Shown: positions 45,346 to 54,109 of the stretch, in pieces
Position numbering within the stretch: position 1 is the first letter of the stretch
Layout of the letters: the number at the start of each line of letters is the position of its first letter
Assembly (NCBI RefSeq): GCF_008369915.1
Contig: NZ_VSRN01000001.1
Coordinates: forward strand, 6,854,536-6,918,535
DNA: 64,000 bases
Direction of reading: 5' to 3'
DNA from: Dyadobacter sp. UC 10
GTDB lineage: Bacteria > Bacteroidota > Bacteroidia > Cytophagales > Spirosomataceae
Program-made: the position numbers and the translations under genes
Notes under the pieces: model-generated
What the model was told of the DNA's origin: nothing
The model's input: the letters and a program-made list of their open reading frames with translations, nothing else
Database searches by the model: none

Positions 45346-45868
45346 GCTTATATCAATCACCTCTCTCTTTTCAAATCGGTCTTTCCAAATGTCTTTATCC
45401 AGACGACCCATTTTAATATTTCCCACTAGCAATGTTATCCAAGATTCCTTAAATAAATAGTCATTATGTGCTTCATCATAGTGACAAAAAATCATCAATC
45501 CAATTTCTTCCTTATCTATGCAATGATGCTCTATCTTGTTTCTAAGCTTGATAAAAAATTCTAAATTGATTTTAGCAGGCTCAGACAAGTCATTGTATTT
45601 ATCGATACATGTTTTCAATTCCCATGCCTTTCTGTCTCCGTCAATGACTTTGTATCGGCCGTTCTTTTCCTTATAAAAGTATCTTTCACCAATAGTATGA
45701 TTGAAATGAGCTTGGAAGAGCCGAGTCCAAGCCATGATCATGTTTGTTATAAAGTTTTCAACTCGAAATGGAGCTCGCGGGCTTATTGTAAATTTCTACT
45801 GCAAGTAATGCACTATCAATAGCACTTTCAATCAAAGTTTTAGTTCGACCTTTTCTTAGTAAAGACAT
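45325..45868 (-). pseudogene. Frameshifted DUF3644-family gene
   Basis: Two minus-strand frames together give one protein of about 180 residues. The first runs from ATG 45868 (MSLLRKGRTKTLIESAIDSA then LLAVEIYNKP) and meets a stop at about 45758. The second carries RVENFITNMIMAWTRLFQAH on to the stop at 45325. Removing one C from the three-C run at 45779-45781 (GGG on the plus strand) joins them as NKPRAPFRVENF, matching the expected ElyN.P ... AW.LL.A pattern of DUF3644. The composite has an exact codon count. It is either a recent pseudogene, a sequencing error or, less likely, programmed slippage. The region is visibly more A/T-rich than its surroundings, which suggests transfer. DUF3644 has no established function. 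Confidence 0.8.
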
Positions 45869-45880
45869 AAGTCTTATTAT

Positions 45881-46633
45881 TTAATGAAGAAGAAATTTAT
45901 CTTCAAAAAACGCACGCTCAGCAACCTTCCCCAAAATCTCCCGATACCTATTTGGCATTTTATTCCGACGGGAGCCGAGTAACGTTCTGGGATGCTTGGT
46001 TTGGAAAGTGCGTGGCGGTAGCGAACCGTCGGCGGTGGAAAGCTGATACAAATACCCGTCAGGCAAAATGCTTTCGCGAACGGGATTGAACACGGCATTA
46101 ATGCGATGATCATATTTGGAGCCTGTGAGGAATACCACCACATCGGGTTGTAAAATGGCGATTTCCGCTTTCAGCAGTTCGAAACCTGCTTCGTTACGAT
46201 CTTGTAATTTGTCCGAAGGCGTGGTACTGTTACAATCGAACTTCGAGATATTGGTCCAGAGGAAACCGTTTGTTTTATTGGTCACTTCAATGTTTTTCCA
46301 ATTTCCTTGATAAAAGACATTCCGATTGAAATTCCAAAATGGGCTACGCAAATACCTAGGCGGTTTCTCGTCTCCATAATCCGCAGACTTGCCGAGATTA
46401 AATTCATGGTATTTTGTCAGCAGTTCAGTCGGGCTTGGTTTCAGGTTCATTTGCCCCCAGCTATGCGTTTCCTGTCCCACAAAGAGAATCTTATTCTCCA
46501 TCGCGCAGTACTCGTTGAAAACATGCATCAGTAGCGGTGCGGAGACATTATTTTCCCAGGTTTCGGCGTAAATGGAGTCGGTGTACTTTTGATAGATTTC
46601 GAGTAATTGGGCATTAAGAGTTTCAGCGGTCAT
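45881..46633 (-). CDS. Uracil-DNA-glycosylase-fold-like protein
   Basis: 250 residues, no signal peptide. The pattern suggests a UDG-superfamily fold: ILFVGQETHSWG (motif-I-like, ~48-59), SPFWNFNRNVFYQ, GFLWTNISKFD, a central PDVVVFLTGSKYDHRI strand and a late TKHPRTLLGSRRNKMP His motif. It is longer than typical UDGs and the catalytic motif I is altered, so activity on DNA is not assured. It lies 12 bases upstream of the frameshifted DUF3644 gene and may once have formed an operon with it. The fold assignment is moderate. Confidence 0.6.
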   Translation of the reverse strand: MTAETLNAQLLEIYQKYTDSIYAETWENNVSAPLLMHVFNEYCAMENKILFVGQETHSWGQMNLKPSPTELLTKYHEFNLGKSADYGDEKPPRYLRSPFWNFNRNVFYQGNWKNIEVTNKTNGFLWTNISKFDCNSTTPSDKLQDRNEAGFELLKAEIAILQPDVVVFLTGSKYDHRINAVFNPVRESILPDGYLYQLSTADGSLPPRTFQTKHPRTLLGSRRNKMPNRYREILGKVAERAFFEDKFLLH

Positions 46634-46934
46634 AATAGAGAAGTCAGTGAGCTTCCTATTTAAGAAACATATCAGCCGATCGGAAACCGTTTAATAAGTT
46701 TCGTAAATGTATTTAACACTCCGCTTTGCCGATCAATAATCAGAATCGGCTGTTTGGACATTGCCCTCCTTTTCATTGCAATGCTCAAAAACAAACCAGC
46801 TATTATTACGGCATACTTGTCGAACTAATAATTACACATTTAAAGCATTGCATCTGCTCGTCCAGGTTCGCGGATCCATTGGAGCGCAAAAAACAACCCT
46901 TTGTCTATTCATTTCATTTCAAACAGATCAACAA
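46634..46934 (+). promoter_or_regulatory. Divergent intergenic region with a duplicated promoter-proximal segment
   Basis: The 35 bases before the ATG (46900-46934, beginning TTTGTCTAT) match 48402-48436 before the paralogous gene at 27 of 35 positions without gaps. The leading TTTG could be the end of a Bacteroidota -7 element (TAnnTTTG), but the upstream half is weak. I see nothing else in this 300-base gap. Confidence 0.45.
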
Positions 46935-48326
46935 ATGAAGAAACTGCTATTTTTAATCATCCTGACTGCCTGCGATAAACCTAAACCCGACTGGCCGACC
47001 CCTAAGCCCATTGAGCCTGTTTACATTCCTACTTCCGAAGATTCGGCAAGGACGGGCGGACCGTATATGTGGATTCATCCCATGGGACAATATCCGGAGA
47101 TGATCTATGAAAACCTCCATAGACAGCCAGCGCTCAAAATCGAAGATTGGCTGTCCGCACCTGTCCCACTGGCTGATTTTGGTCGGATTCTCAAAGCAGG
47201 CCAGGAAATGGAAATGGTTGCATTCGGCGGCGGGCTCACAGCCGGTGTCATGAATGGAGGCATTACCAGAGAAAGCCAGCAAACCAATTACACGAATTTG
47301 CTCGCCCACCAAATGGGCATCAAAAACTTCGCAATGCCACTTTTCGAAAGGGAGCATTACAATGGAACCGGCTATTATGTATACCGTAATACGGAAGACG
47401 GGTATCCGCAGTGGGATCGGGTTGTAAACAATACCATTTCGGTATTGCCAGGCAAGCCGGCGACTATGCCGAAATACCAGGGAAAGATCTCGAATTACGG
47501 CCTGTACTGGGGAGGCACAGAATGGTATGTTCCAGGTTGGGGATGTGAGAATTGCGCATTGACCACACTGCTTGCATCGCGATTCGAGGGGCATGTACCG
47601 ACAGATTTACCTTATAATTTTATTGTTATCGAAGAGTTTTTTGACCGATGGATGCATGGAATTAGAACGACGAGCCAGATTGGGGGGTTTGATGAATCTT
47701 TCAATGGCTCAATCATGAATTCCGGCAGGATTACTGACTACTCGATCAATTATGTGCTTCATGGTAAAAAGGGGGTCATTTTTACGGTACCGCGCTATCA
47801 GGATCTTCCATATATGAACTGGTATCCGATGAAAAAATTTCAGACCGTATCCATCACATTTGACAGGAACGGTGTGGCGGATGGGGCCGTTAACTCGGCA
47901 AAGCCATTTTCGCTTATCCCGACAGCCAAACTGTACAACATTTACAAAAGGTCTAAGAGTGGCGTATTTACAGCTAACCTACCTGATATCGAAGTCATTG
48001 ATGCACAGGAAAGACATCAATCGGATCCCGCACTCTACTATAATCAGAAAATCAGGGACTATGCGGCAGAGAAAGACCTTGCTGTGGTAGACCTTTTTGA
48101 TCTGTATCAACGCATTCATCAGGGTGGCTACAAAACAGATGACGGTGTTTTGGTGGATGGAACTGCCTATGGAAATTTCTTCTCCTCAGACGGTATTTAT
48201 CCCACGCCGCTCGGACAGGCTATCATTTCTAATGAGGTGATTAAGGCGCTTAATAAACATTACGGCTCCAAAATTCCTTTGATCGATATTGCTGGTTTTG
48301 CAAAGGCAATCGAACCAAAAAAATAA
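46935..48326 (+). CDS. SGNH-like lipoprotein lacking catalytic residues (tandem copy 1)
   Basis: 463 residues from ATG 46935; the 58-residue open frame upstream is rejected because MKKLLFLIILTAC is a textbook lipoprotein signal (LTAC). Mature protein: Pro-rich linker (PKPDWPTPKPIEPVYIP), then an SGNH/GDSL-like domain. Block I reads AFGGGLTAGVMNGG where active members have G(D/N)SLTAG, so the Ser nucleophile is Gly. The last block reads DGIYPTPLGQAI where DG.HPT is expected, so the His is Tyr. It is therefore a probable non-catalytic, surface or periplasmic relative, perhaps ligand-binding. A close copy follows at 48437. Confidence 0.83.
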   Translation: MKKLLFLIILTACDKPKPDWPTPKPIEPVYIPTSEDSARTGGPYMWIHPMGQYPEMIYENLHRQPALKIEDWLSAPVPLADFGRILKAGQEMEMVAFGGGLTAGVMNGGITRESQQTNYTNLLAHQMGIKNFAMPLFEREHYNGTGYYVYRNTEDGYPQWDRVVNNTISVLPGKPATMPKYQGKISNYGLYWGGTEWYVPGWGCENCALTTLLASRFEGHVPTDLPYNFIVIEEFFDRWMHGIRTTSQIGGFDESFNGSIMNSGRITDYSINYVLHGKKGVIFTVPRYQDLPYMNWYPMKKFQTVSITFDRNGVADGAVNSAKPFSLIPTAKLYNIYKRSKSGVFTANLPDIEVIDAQERHQSDPALYYNQKIRDYAAEKDLAVVDLFDLYQRIHQGGYKTDDGVLVDGTAYGNFFSSDGIYPTPLGQAIISNEVIKALNKHYGSKIPLIDIAGFAKAIEPKK

Positions 48327-48436
48327 CCTTTTACAGGACTCAACTTCTTCTTCCAGGTACTCGCAGCATTCGTGATAAAGATCACGAAGCGATCTCAATT
48401 TTTTGTCTATATGTTTCACTTTAAACAAATTAAAAA

Positions 48437-49828
48437 ATGAAGAAGTTGTTAATTGTATTTGCTCTGGTTGCCTGCAACAAGCCCACAAACAGCTGGCCCG
48501 ACCCTAAACCTGTTGAGCCCGTTTACATTCCCACAGCCGAAGACTCCGCAAAGACGGCCGGGCCTTTTATGGGTATTCATCCCATGGGACAATATCCGGA
48601 GATGATCTATGAAAATCTCCAAAAACAGCCCGCGCTCAAAATAGAAGATTGGTTGTCCGCGCCTGTTCCATTAGCCGATTTCGGTCGCATCCTGAAACTG
48701 GGGCAGGAAATGGAAATGGTTGCATTCGGCGGCGGGCTCACTGCCGGTGTCATGAATGGAGGCATTACCAGGGAAAGCCAGCAGACCAATTACACGAATT
48801 TGCTCGCCCACCAAATGGGCATCAAAAACTTCGCAATGCCACTTTTCGAAAAGGAGCATTTCAATGGAACCGGATATTACGTATATCGTAAAACGGAAGA
48901 TGGATATCCGCAGTGGGACCGAGTGGTGAATAATACTATTTCGGTTGTTCCTGGCAGCCCCGCTAAGATGCCCAGGTATGCAGGAAAAATTTCAAATTAC
49001 GGGCTGTACTGGGGAGGCACAGAATGGTATGTTCCAGGTTGGGGTTGTGAGAATTGCGCATTGCCGACGCTTCTCGCTTCCAGATTCGAGGGACATGTAC
49101 CGACTGATTTACCTTATAACTTTATAATCATTGAGGAGTTTTTTGATCGTTGGATGCAGGGCATTAGACTAACCCCGAATATTGGAAGATGGGACTACTC
49201 TTTTAATGGCTCTGTAATGAATACGGGAAGGATTGAGGACTACTCTATTAACTATCTTTTACACGGAAAAAAGGGGGTTATTTTTACAGTTCCCCGCTAC
49301 CAGGATTTGCCATATATGAACTGGTATCCTATGAAAAATTTTAAAAGCGTATACATTTCTTTCAATCGAAATGGTGTAGGCGATGGGGTCATTAATACCT
49401 CTAAACCATTTTCTCTTATTCCTACACCAGAGCTTGATAGGCGCTGCAAGAAGTATGCGGGCGAACACTTTACAGCCAATTTCGATGATATAGAAGTCAT
49501 AGACAATGGCGAGGCTTACGAGTCCGATCCTGCCACCTACTATAATCAGAAAATCAGGGATTACGCGGCAGAAAAGGACCTTGCCGTAGTTGATCTTTTT
49601 GACTTGTATCAACGCATTCACCAGGGCGGTTACAGAACCGATGATGGTGTTTTGGTAGATGGGGGGCCGTACGGTAATTTCTTCTCCTCCGATGGAATAT
49701 ATCCAACTCCGCTAGGGCAGGCTATCATTACAAACGAAGTGATTAAGGCGCTTAACAAGTATTATGGTGCCAAGATTCCGTTGATCGACATTGCAGGTTA
49801 TGTTAAAAGTGTTGAGCCGATGAAGTGA
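48437..49828 (+). CDS. SGNH-like lipoprotein lacking catalytic residues (tandem copy 2)
   Basis: 463 residues, the same length as copy 1, about 80 percent identical by eye, and the product of a tandem duplication. Lipoprotein signal MKKLLIVFALVAC. The same changes are kept: GGGLTAG instead of GDSLTAG and DGIYPT instead of DG.HPT, so both copies conserve the loss of the catalytic Ser and His. Differences cluster in two segments: around TPNIGRWDYSFNG, and the stretch PELDRRCKKYAGEHFTANFD. The upstream 35 bases repeat those of copy 1. The T9SS-sorted esterase-like gene starts 27 bases after its stop. Confidence 0.83.
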   Translation: MKKLLIVFALVACNKPTNSWPDPKPVEPVYIPTAEDSAKTAGPFMGIHPMGQYPEMIYENLQKQPALKIEDWLSAPVPLADFGRILKLGQEMEMVAFGGGLTAGVMNGGITRESQQTNYTNLLAHQMGIKNFAMPLFEKEHFNGTGYYVYRKTEDGYPQWDRVVNNTISVVPGSPAKMPRYAGKISNYGLYWGGTEWYVPGWGCENCALPTLLASRFEGHVPTDLPYNFIIIEEFFDRWMQGIRLTPNIGRWDYSFNGSVMNTGRIEDYSINYLLHGKKGVIFTVPRYQDLPYMNWYPMKNFKSVYISFNRNGVGDGVINTSKPFSLIPTPELDRRCKKYAGEHFTANFDDIEVIDNGEAYESDPATYYNQKIRDYAAEKDLAVVDLFDLYQRIHQGGYRTDDGVLVDGGPYGNFFSSDGIYPTPLGQAIITNEVIKALNKYYGAKIPLIDIAGYVKSVEPMK

Positions 49829-49855
49829 CCATTTAAACCAATCACTATCAAATTA

Positions 49856-51682
49856 ATGATTATCATGAAAACTTTGATAAAGTACATTTTCAGTTACGCC
49901 TGCCTCTTGACAAACCTTTGCAATGCCCAAACTGTGACGTTGTCATATCCTATCAATAATTCAGTAATCCAGCGAAACACGCTTAACAAGGCGACAGTGA
50001 CCATTGCAGGTCAGCTAATTTACAACAACCTCGCAGTCACAATGAGTTACAGGATTCGGACTGTGAATGCGACCGGCGTCGTTGGAGCCCCAGGGCCTGC
50101 TACAAACTTGAACCTGGCTGCAAACGGCATGTATTACACAACATTGACAGTCAACAAAGGCTGGTATCTATGCGAAATCCTCACGAATGGTGTAGTGTAC
50201 GCGTCGGCAAAATTCGGTATTGGTGATGTGTTTATTATTGCTGGTCAATCCAATGCGCAGGGAGTTGGAAAACCCAACTATTTATTGCCGAGCAGCGCCA
50301 GTATTCCGGAATGGATCGTTGGCACCTCTGCGGATAATGCTTGCAGTAAAAGCTTCCCATCGCCTTTTCCGGACATGTTCTCGTTAAATACGCCCGATGA
50401 AGTAAAAAGACATAGCAGGTTGGGGCCGTCTGGGAATACTATTTGGGCGTATGCGATACTAGGAAAACTGATTTCCGACGCAAACGGAGGAATGCCAGTT
50501 GCATTTTTCAATACTGCTACTGGCGGATCCTCGATCACTGAATGGAAACAAGGAGCCGACGGCGTTGAAGCTAAACACCCATATACGGGAGCACAGGTTT
50601 GCCTCGGTTACCAAAATGGATCAATGAATCCATCGGACTATTATGGCTTACCCTACACAACCTTAAAACACGCCCTAAATGTTTACGGGTCGGTATTTGG
50701 TGTCAGAGCCGTACTCTGGCACCAGGGGGAAGCAGATGCGGATTTAAATGTCAATCCAGTTTACAAAGCAACCAGCGCCGCGGATTATCAGGCCAAGTTG
50801 CAGGCTGTTATTGCCAAATCCCGCGCTGATTTCGGAGCGCCCAATCTGGCCTGGTATATTTCCAAAGCATCCATCAGCAAGTGGGGACCTCTGAATGCTA
50901 CCGTAAGAACCGGACAGGGCAATGCAGCGCCGGGTTCACCGAACCTGGGTGGCCCGGATACAGATTACGTAACCGGAAGTTCAGGAGCAACCACCGACAT
51001 CGTCGGGGTAAACAGATACAGAGGCGACACCACTCACTTTTACGAAGGCCCCGGGACCATCAAAGGGCTCACCTGGCTCGCTAATAAATGGTATTCAACC
51101 ATAGGTGGACTGGGTGCGCCGATCGCAGCAAGTTGGGTACCGCAACTGACCTATTCAAAAAACGGGGACTGGCGAACCCTCACTGTCTTTGGCCCGGCGG
51201 TTCAGTACGTCTGGAGTAAAGTAGGTATCAATGGTCCGGCAGTGCCAGCGGGAACGTCCAATATATACACCACAGACGAAAAATACCTCGGCCTGCGCTG
51301 CTACATGAAAGATCCAACGGGAAACTGGCACATAACACCCGCGATTAACGTCGGGAAGTATGACAATCAACGTGTGGGTGCCGAAGTCCTAAAGGAAAAC
51401 CAGGAGGAACAGCCGGGATTTGGATTGAATGCTTTTCCCAATCCATATACGACAAGTTTTACCATCGCATTTGATGTACCGGAAGAAAACACCGAGGTCA
51501 GGTTGGAGATTATCAATATGCAGGGGAAAGTACTGAAAACAGTCGTGGACAATCCCCATGCAAAAGGAAAATGGGAATATGAAGTAACAGAGTTGCCTGA
51601 TACCTCAGGCGAAATATTGTTATGCAGGTTGAAGGTCAATGAAAGCTATACGGTGAAAAAGTTGGTCCATTTGACAAAATGA
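49856..51682 (+). CDS. Sialate O-acetylesterase-like (SASA) protein with T9SS sorting domain
   Basis: 608 residues, exported (signal peptide MKTLIKYIFSYACLLTNL then CNAQ, with a second possible start three codons in at 49865). N-terminal beta domain (~25-120; SYPINNSVIQRNTLNKATV), SASA/SGNH-type esterase domain (~120-400; IIAGQSNAQGVG with nucleophile Ser132, WHQGEAD with His289), a C-terminal beta domain (~410-510), then a type A T9SS sorting domain (~525-608; NAFPNPYTTSFTIAF, EIINMQGKVLKTV, KLVHLTK). Likely removes acetyl or similar groups from surface or environmental glycans. Here the catalytic motifs are intact, unlike the two SGNH-like lipoproteins just upstream. Confidence 0.88.
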   Translation: MIIMKTLIKYIFSYACLLTNLCNAQTVTLSYPINNSVIQRNTLNKATVTIAGQLIYNNLAVTMSYRIRTVNATGVVGAPGPATNLNLAANGMYYTTLTVNKGWYLCEILTNGVVYASAKFGIGDVFIIAGQSNAQGVGKPNYLLPSSASIPEWIVGTSADNACSKSFPSPFPDMFSLNTPDEVKRHSRLGPSGNTIWAYAILGKLISDANGGMPVAFFNTATGGSSITEWKQGADGVEAKHPYTGAQVCLGYQNGSMNPSDYYGLPYTTLKHALNVYGSVFGVRAVLWHQGEADADLNVNPVYKATSAADYQAKLQAVIAKSRADFGAPNLAWYISKASISKWGPLNATVRTGQGNAAPGSPNLGGPDTDYVTGSSGATTDIVGVNRYRGDTTHFYEGPGTIKGLTWLANKWYSTIGGLGAPIAASWVPQLTYSKNGDWRTLTVFGPAVQYVWSKVGINGPAVPAGTSNIYTTDEKYLGLRCYMKDPTGNWHITPAINVGKYDNQRVGAEVLKENQEEQPGFGLNAFPNPYTTSFTIAFDVPEENTEVRLEIINMQGKVLKTVVDNPHAKGKWEYEVTELPDTSGEILLCRLKVNESYTVKKLVHLTK

Positions 51683-51696
51683 AAGGAATCAGAAAA

Positions 51697-51731
51697 ATGA
51701 CGGGCATGCGTTTGAGTCGCATGCCCGTCAT
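51697..51731. terminator. Strong bidirectional hairpin terminator
   Basis: Perfect 14-bp stem ATGACGGGCATGCG (51697-51710) / CGCATGCCCGTCAT (51718-51731), loop TTTGAGT, then AATTTTCC on the plus strand. Lies between the convergent esterase-like and cupin genes. Confidence 0.85.
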
Positions 51732-51756
51732 AATTTTCCTTATCAAATTATCCTAT

Positions 51757-52320
51757 TTAAAGCGGATCGGGTGCATTTTTGAACCGTTTGCCCTTTCCTG
51801 CCAACTGGCCGAGAAAAACTAAGACGGGAAAAATGACTTTTTTGATAAAAACTGGAATGCCCAGCATGTCAAATTCCGTGCGGTACTTCCTAAGTAAATA
51901 GGCTGCATCGAATGTACCGGGTCGTCCGTTGCCATTTTCACTACTGGACCTGAAAATTTCGCCCAAAAAATATTCAATATTATAAGGTGGCCAAATTTCA
52001 CCCTTGCAATGCAATATCTCCTCTCCCGCATTCCAGAACCTGTGAGGAATGCCAGGTTCAAAGGTGGCCGAATCGCCCTCATTGAGAAAATAAGGCTCCT
52101 TTCCGAGAATTTCAACGCCCATTTTTCCATTGATAATACGTAGACTCTCATACTGCTTGTGGTGGATATGCATCGGCGGGCCGGCATTTGAGCTTACCCA
52201 ATTTTCAACCTGTATGTAAGTTACGCTGTCGCGCGTTTCGCGACCCAGAAATATAAGCCGCTCACCATGACCATTGTCAATCGTCACCGGATAAGCATTT
52301 TGTAAAGTTTTCGCTTCCAT
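51757..52320 (-). CDS. Cupin domain protein
   Basis: 187 residues. A cupin core (~15-115) with metal-binding pattern PPMHIHHKQYESLRI (His-x-His-His and Glu) and PGIPHRFWNAG (distal His). A hydrophobic C-terminal stretch (~150-170; GIPVFIKKVIFPVLVFLGQL) may be membrane-associated. Role unknown. Its ATG shares a base with the stop of the membrane-protein gene (TAATG), so the two are coupled. Confidence 0.88.
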   Translation of the reverse strand: MEAKTLQNAYPVTIDNGHGERLIFLGRETRDSVTYIQVENWVSSNAGPPMHIHHKQYESLRIINGKMGVEILGKEPYFLNEGDSATFEPGIPHRFWNAGEEILHCKGEIWPPYNIEYFLGEIFRSSSENGNGRPGTFDAAYLLRKYRTEFDMLGIPVFIKKVIFPVLVFLGQLAGKGKRFKNAPDPL

Positions 52321-52799
52321 TATTCAGCTTTGGATTTGACGCTCAAACCATGCAATAAAATACCTGCCAATATCAGCAAAACAGAGAGTCTCAGCAAACT
52401 CAGCTTCTCCCAAACTCCCGCCCGGCCAGTCAGGTCGTCACTTACAACAGGTGAATACGCGGAGGTAGTAATGGCGATCAGCTCCGGAACAAAATAGATG
52501 GCGGTAACGGCAAGGATCAGAACATACACACCTGCGACGATCAAAATCTGTTTACGGCAAGGCTGGCGCCAGTTGGCAGCTAACGCAGCTGCGAGCAACA
52601 GAATCGTAACCGGATGCACCGGTTTCCAGAAGTTCGCGGCTTGCAGCGCATACTCGCCCTGAAACATGGAAAGTGACACCGGAGGCGCAATGCTCCAGAC
52701 AGGTACAACCGCCAGATGCTCATATATCGCGGCACCTATAATTGAAATGAAGGCTATTGCAGCCATAATGTGCACAATGTTTGCAAATGATTTCGTCAT
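52320..52799 (-). CDS. Four-helix membrane protein (DUF1772-like)
   Basis: 159 residues, four predicted transmembrane helices (~10-30, 60-80, 85-105, 130-152). The pattern is like anthrone-oxygenase/DUF1772 small membrane proteins, but I hold this only weakly. First gene of a two-gene operon with the cupin protein. The TetR-family regulator gene is divergent, 80 bases away, and two direct repeats lie between them, so it is the likely target. Confidence 0.7.
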   Translation of the reverse strand: MTKSFANIVHIMAAIAFISIIGAAIYEHLAVVPVWSIAPPVSLSMFQGEYALQAANFWKPVHPVTILLLAAALAANWRQPCRKQILIVAGVYVLILAVTAIYFVPELIAITTSAYSPVVSDDLTGRAGVWEKLSLLRLSVLLILAGILLHGLSVKSKAE

Positions 52800-52821
52800 A
52801 ATGATTTAAAGTTATATTTTT

Positions 52822-52861
52822 GGACAACGACCTAAAATTAACAGGATTTAGGACAATGACC
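52822..52861. promoter_or_regulatory. Direct repeats, possible TetR operator
   Basis: GGACAACGACC (52822-52832) and GGACAATGACC (52851-52861), 29 bases start to start, both inside the 80-base divergent gap. Direct rather than inverted arrangement is unusual for TetR proteins. Confidence 0.4.
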
Positions 52862-52879
52862 AAATAGTGAATTTAAAAG

Positions 52880-53503
52880 ATGAACGCAACGCACGAAAAA
52901 ATTATTAAACGGGCATTGGAACTGTTTAACCTGAAAGGAATTGAATATGTAGGCATGCGGGAAATCGCCGCCGACCTGGGGATGCGGATCGGGAATCTCA
53001 CGTATTATTTCCCCACCAAGGACGATCTGGTGTACCAGCTAAGCCGGGATTATACCGAATCCAATTCGCAAATCCATACCGACTTCCCCGTCCGAAGCTT
53101 ATATGATTTTTTGAAAAAGAATGTTGCCCTGTTTGAAAACGGCTTGAGATATCAGTGCCTGATGTTGAGCATGGTACACCTGATGGAACAAAACACAAGG
53201 ATTTCGGCCAGTTACAAGGGTGTTTCGCATGAGCGGACCGCCGGGCTCGCGCTGGATGTTGCTATTTTGGAACAAAACAAATACGTAAAGTTCAGCTCGG
53301 AGGATGACAAAGTACTGATCGTGTCCAGTAACAGTCTGCAAAACAGATTTTGGTTTTCCGAGGCAGTGTTGACCGAATCCAGGCAAAATCTGGCAAGTCA
53401 AATGACCCATTACCTTCGCATGAAAGCACATTTATTCCGGCCCTATTCAACTAAAAAAGGACTGGAAGACATTGAGCGCTTCCTGCATGAACTGCATGGA
53501 TAA
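52880..53503 (+). CDS. TetR/AcrR-family transcriptional regulator
   Basis: 207 residues. N-terminal helix-turn-helix (~5-55; IIKRALELFNLKGIEYVG, MREIAADLGMRIGNLTYYFP, KDDLVYQL) is typical; residues ~60-207 are the variable ligand-binding domain. The ATG at 52880 follows an A/T-rich start region. It probably represses the divergent membrane-protein/cupin operon and itself. Ligand unknown. Confidence 0.92.
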   Translation: MNATHEKIIKRALELFNLKGIEYVGMREIAADLGMRIGNLTYYFPTKDDLVYQLSRDYTESNSQIHTDFPVRSLYDFLKKNVALFENGLRYQCLMLSMVHLMEQNTRISASYKGVSHERTAGLALDVAILEQNKYVKFSSEDDKVLIVSSNSLQNRFWFSEAVLTESRQNLASQMTHYLRMKAHLFRPYSTKKGLEDIERFLHELHG

Positions 53504-53573
53504 TTTCATGATAAGAAGGTAGAGACCGGGATGAAAAATCTTATTGTCAAAAGCATTCTACCCGACCAACACC

Positions 53574-54029
53574 ATGAACCTCAAACCCGCAGCCTTCGCA
53601 GCCCTATTTCTGTTGACGCAATGTAATTCGGCCGTCGAGTCCACCGACCAACCCAGCATCTTAGGCACCTGGCACCTGCATTCCAGCCAGATCATCGAGA
53701 AAGGCGATACCATCATAACTTTCCCGGTCAAAGATCAGGAAATGATCAAACAGATTACGGACACACATTTTACTTTCATGAAACATGATACCCGGCAAGG
53801 CAAGGGTGATACTGCCGTTTTCGACGCAGGAGCGGGTACTTATACATTAAAAGGCGAAGACTACACCGAAAACCTGCAATACTGTAGCGCCCGCGAATGG
53901 GAAAATCACCAGTTTCATTTCAAACTCCGCATGAATGGAGATACCCTGGTGCAGACGGGTTTCGAGAAGATTGATAGTCTGGGAATTGACCGGGAGATTA
54001 GGGAGGTGTATGTGAAGTCTAAACTATGA
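53574..54029 (+). CDS. Small lipocalin-like lipoprotein
   Basis: 151 residues from MNLKPAAFAALFLL (53574); a start ten codons earlier is possible but leaves a poor signal. Lipobox LTQC. The mature part resembles short lipocalin-like or DUF-type beta barrels (ILGTWHLHSSQIIEKGD, DTHFTFMKHDTRQGKGDTAV, FDAGAGTYTLKGEDYTENL). Role unknown. Its last codon and stop (CTA TGA) lie inside a repeat that also supplies the end of purL. Confidence 0.8.
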   Translation: MNLKPAAFAALFLLTQCNSAVESTDQPSILGTWHLHSSQIIEKGDTIITFPVKDQEMIKQITDTHFTFMKHDTRQGKGDTAVFDAGAGTYTLKGEDYTENLQYCSAREWENHQFHFKLRMNGDTLVQTGFEKIDSLGIDREIREVYVKSKL

Positions 54030-54067
54030 TTTTTTTGATGGGCTATGATGGGCTATGATGGGCTGTG
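54023..54067. repeat. Repeat ACTATGA(T)nGATGGGCTATGA, left copy, with 10-bp tandem units
   Basis: 54023-54048 matches the reverse complement of 54595-54619 except for one T. It is followed by tandem GATGGGCTAT units (54038, 54048, 54058). The left copy starts within the last codons of the lipoprotein gene. Confidence 0.8.
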
Positions 54068-54109
54068 ATTTTTTTTGTGATGCATTTTTGATTTGATTTT
54101 CTTTTTTGG

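Noticed and set aside
46953..49621. Minus-strand frames opposite the two SGNH-like lipoproteins
   Set aside because: They recur in both copies only because the sense genes are duplicates.
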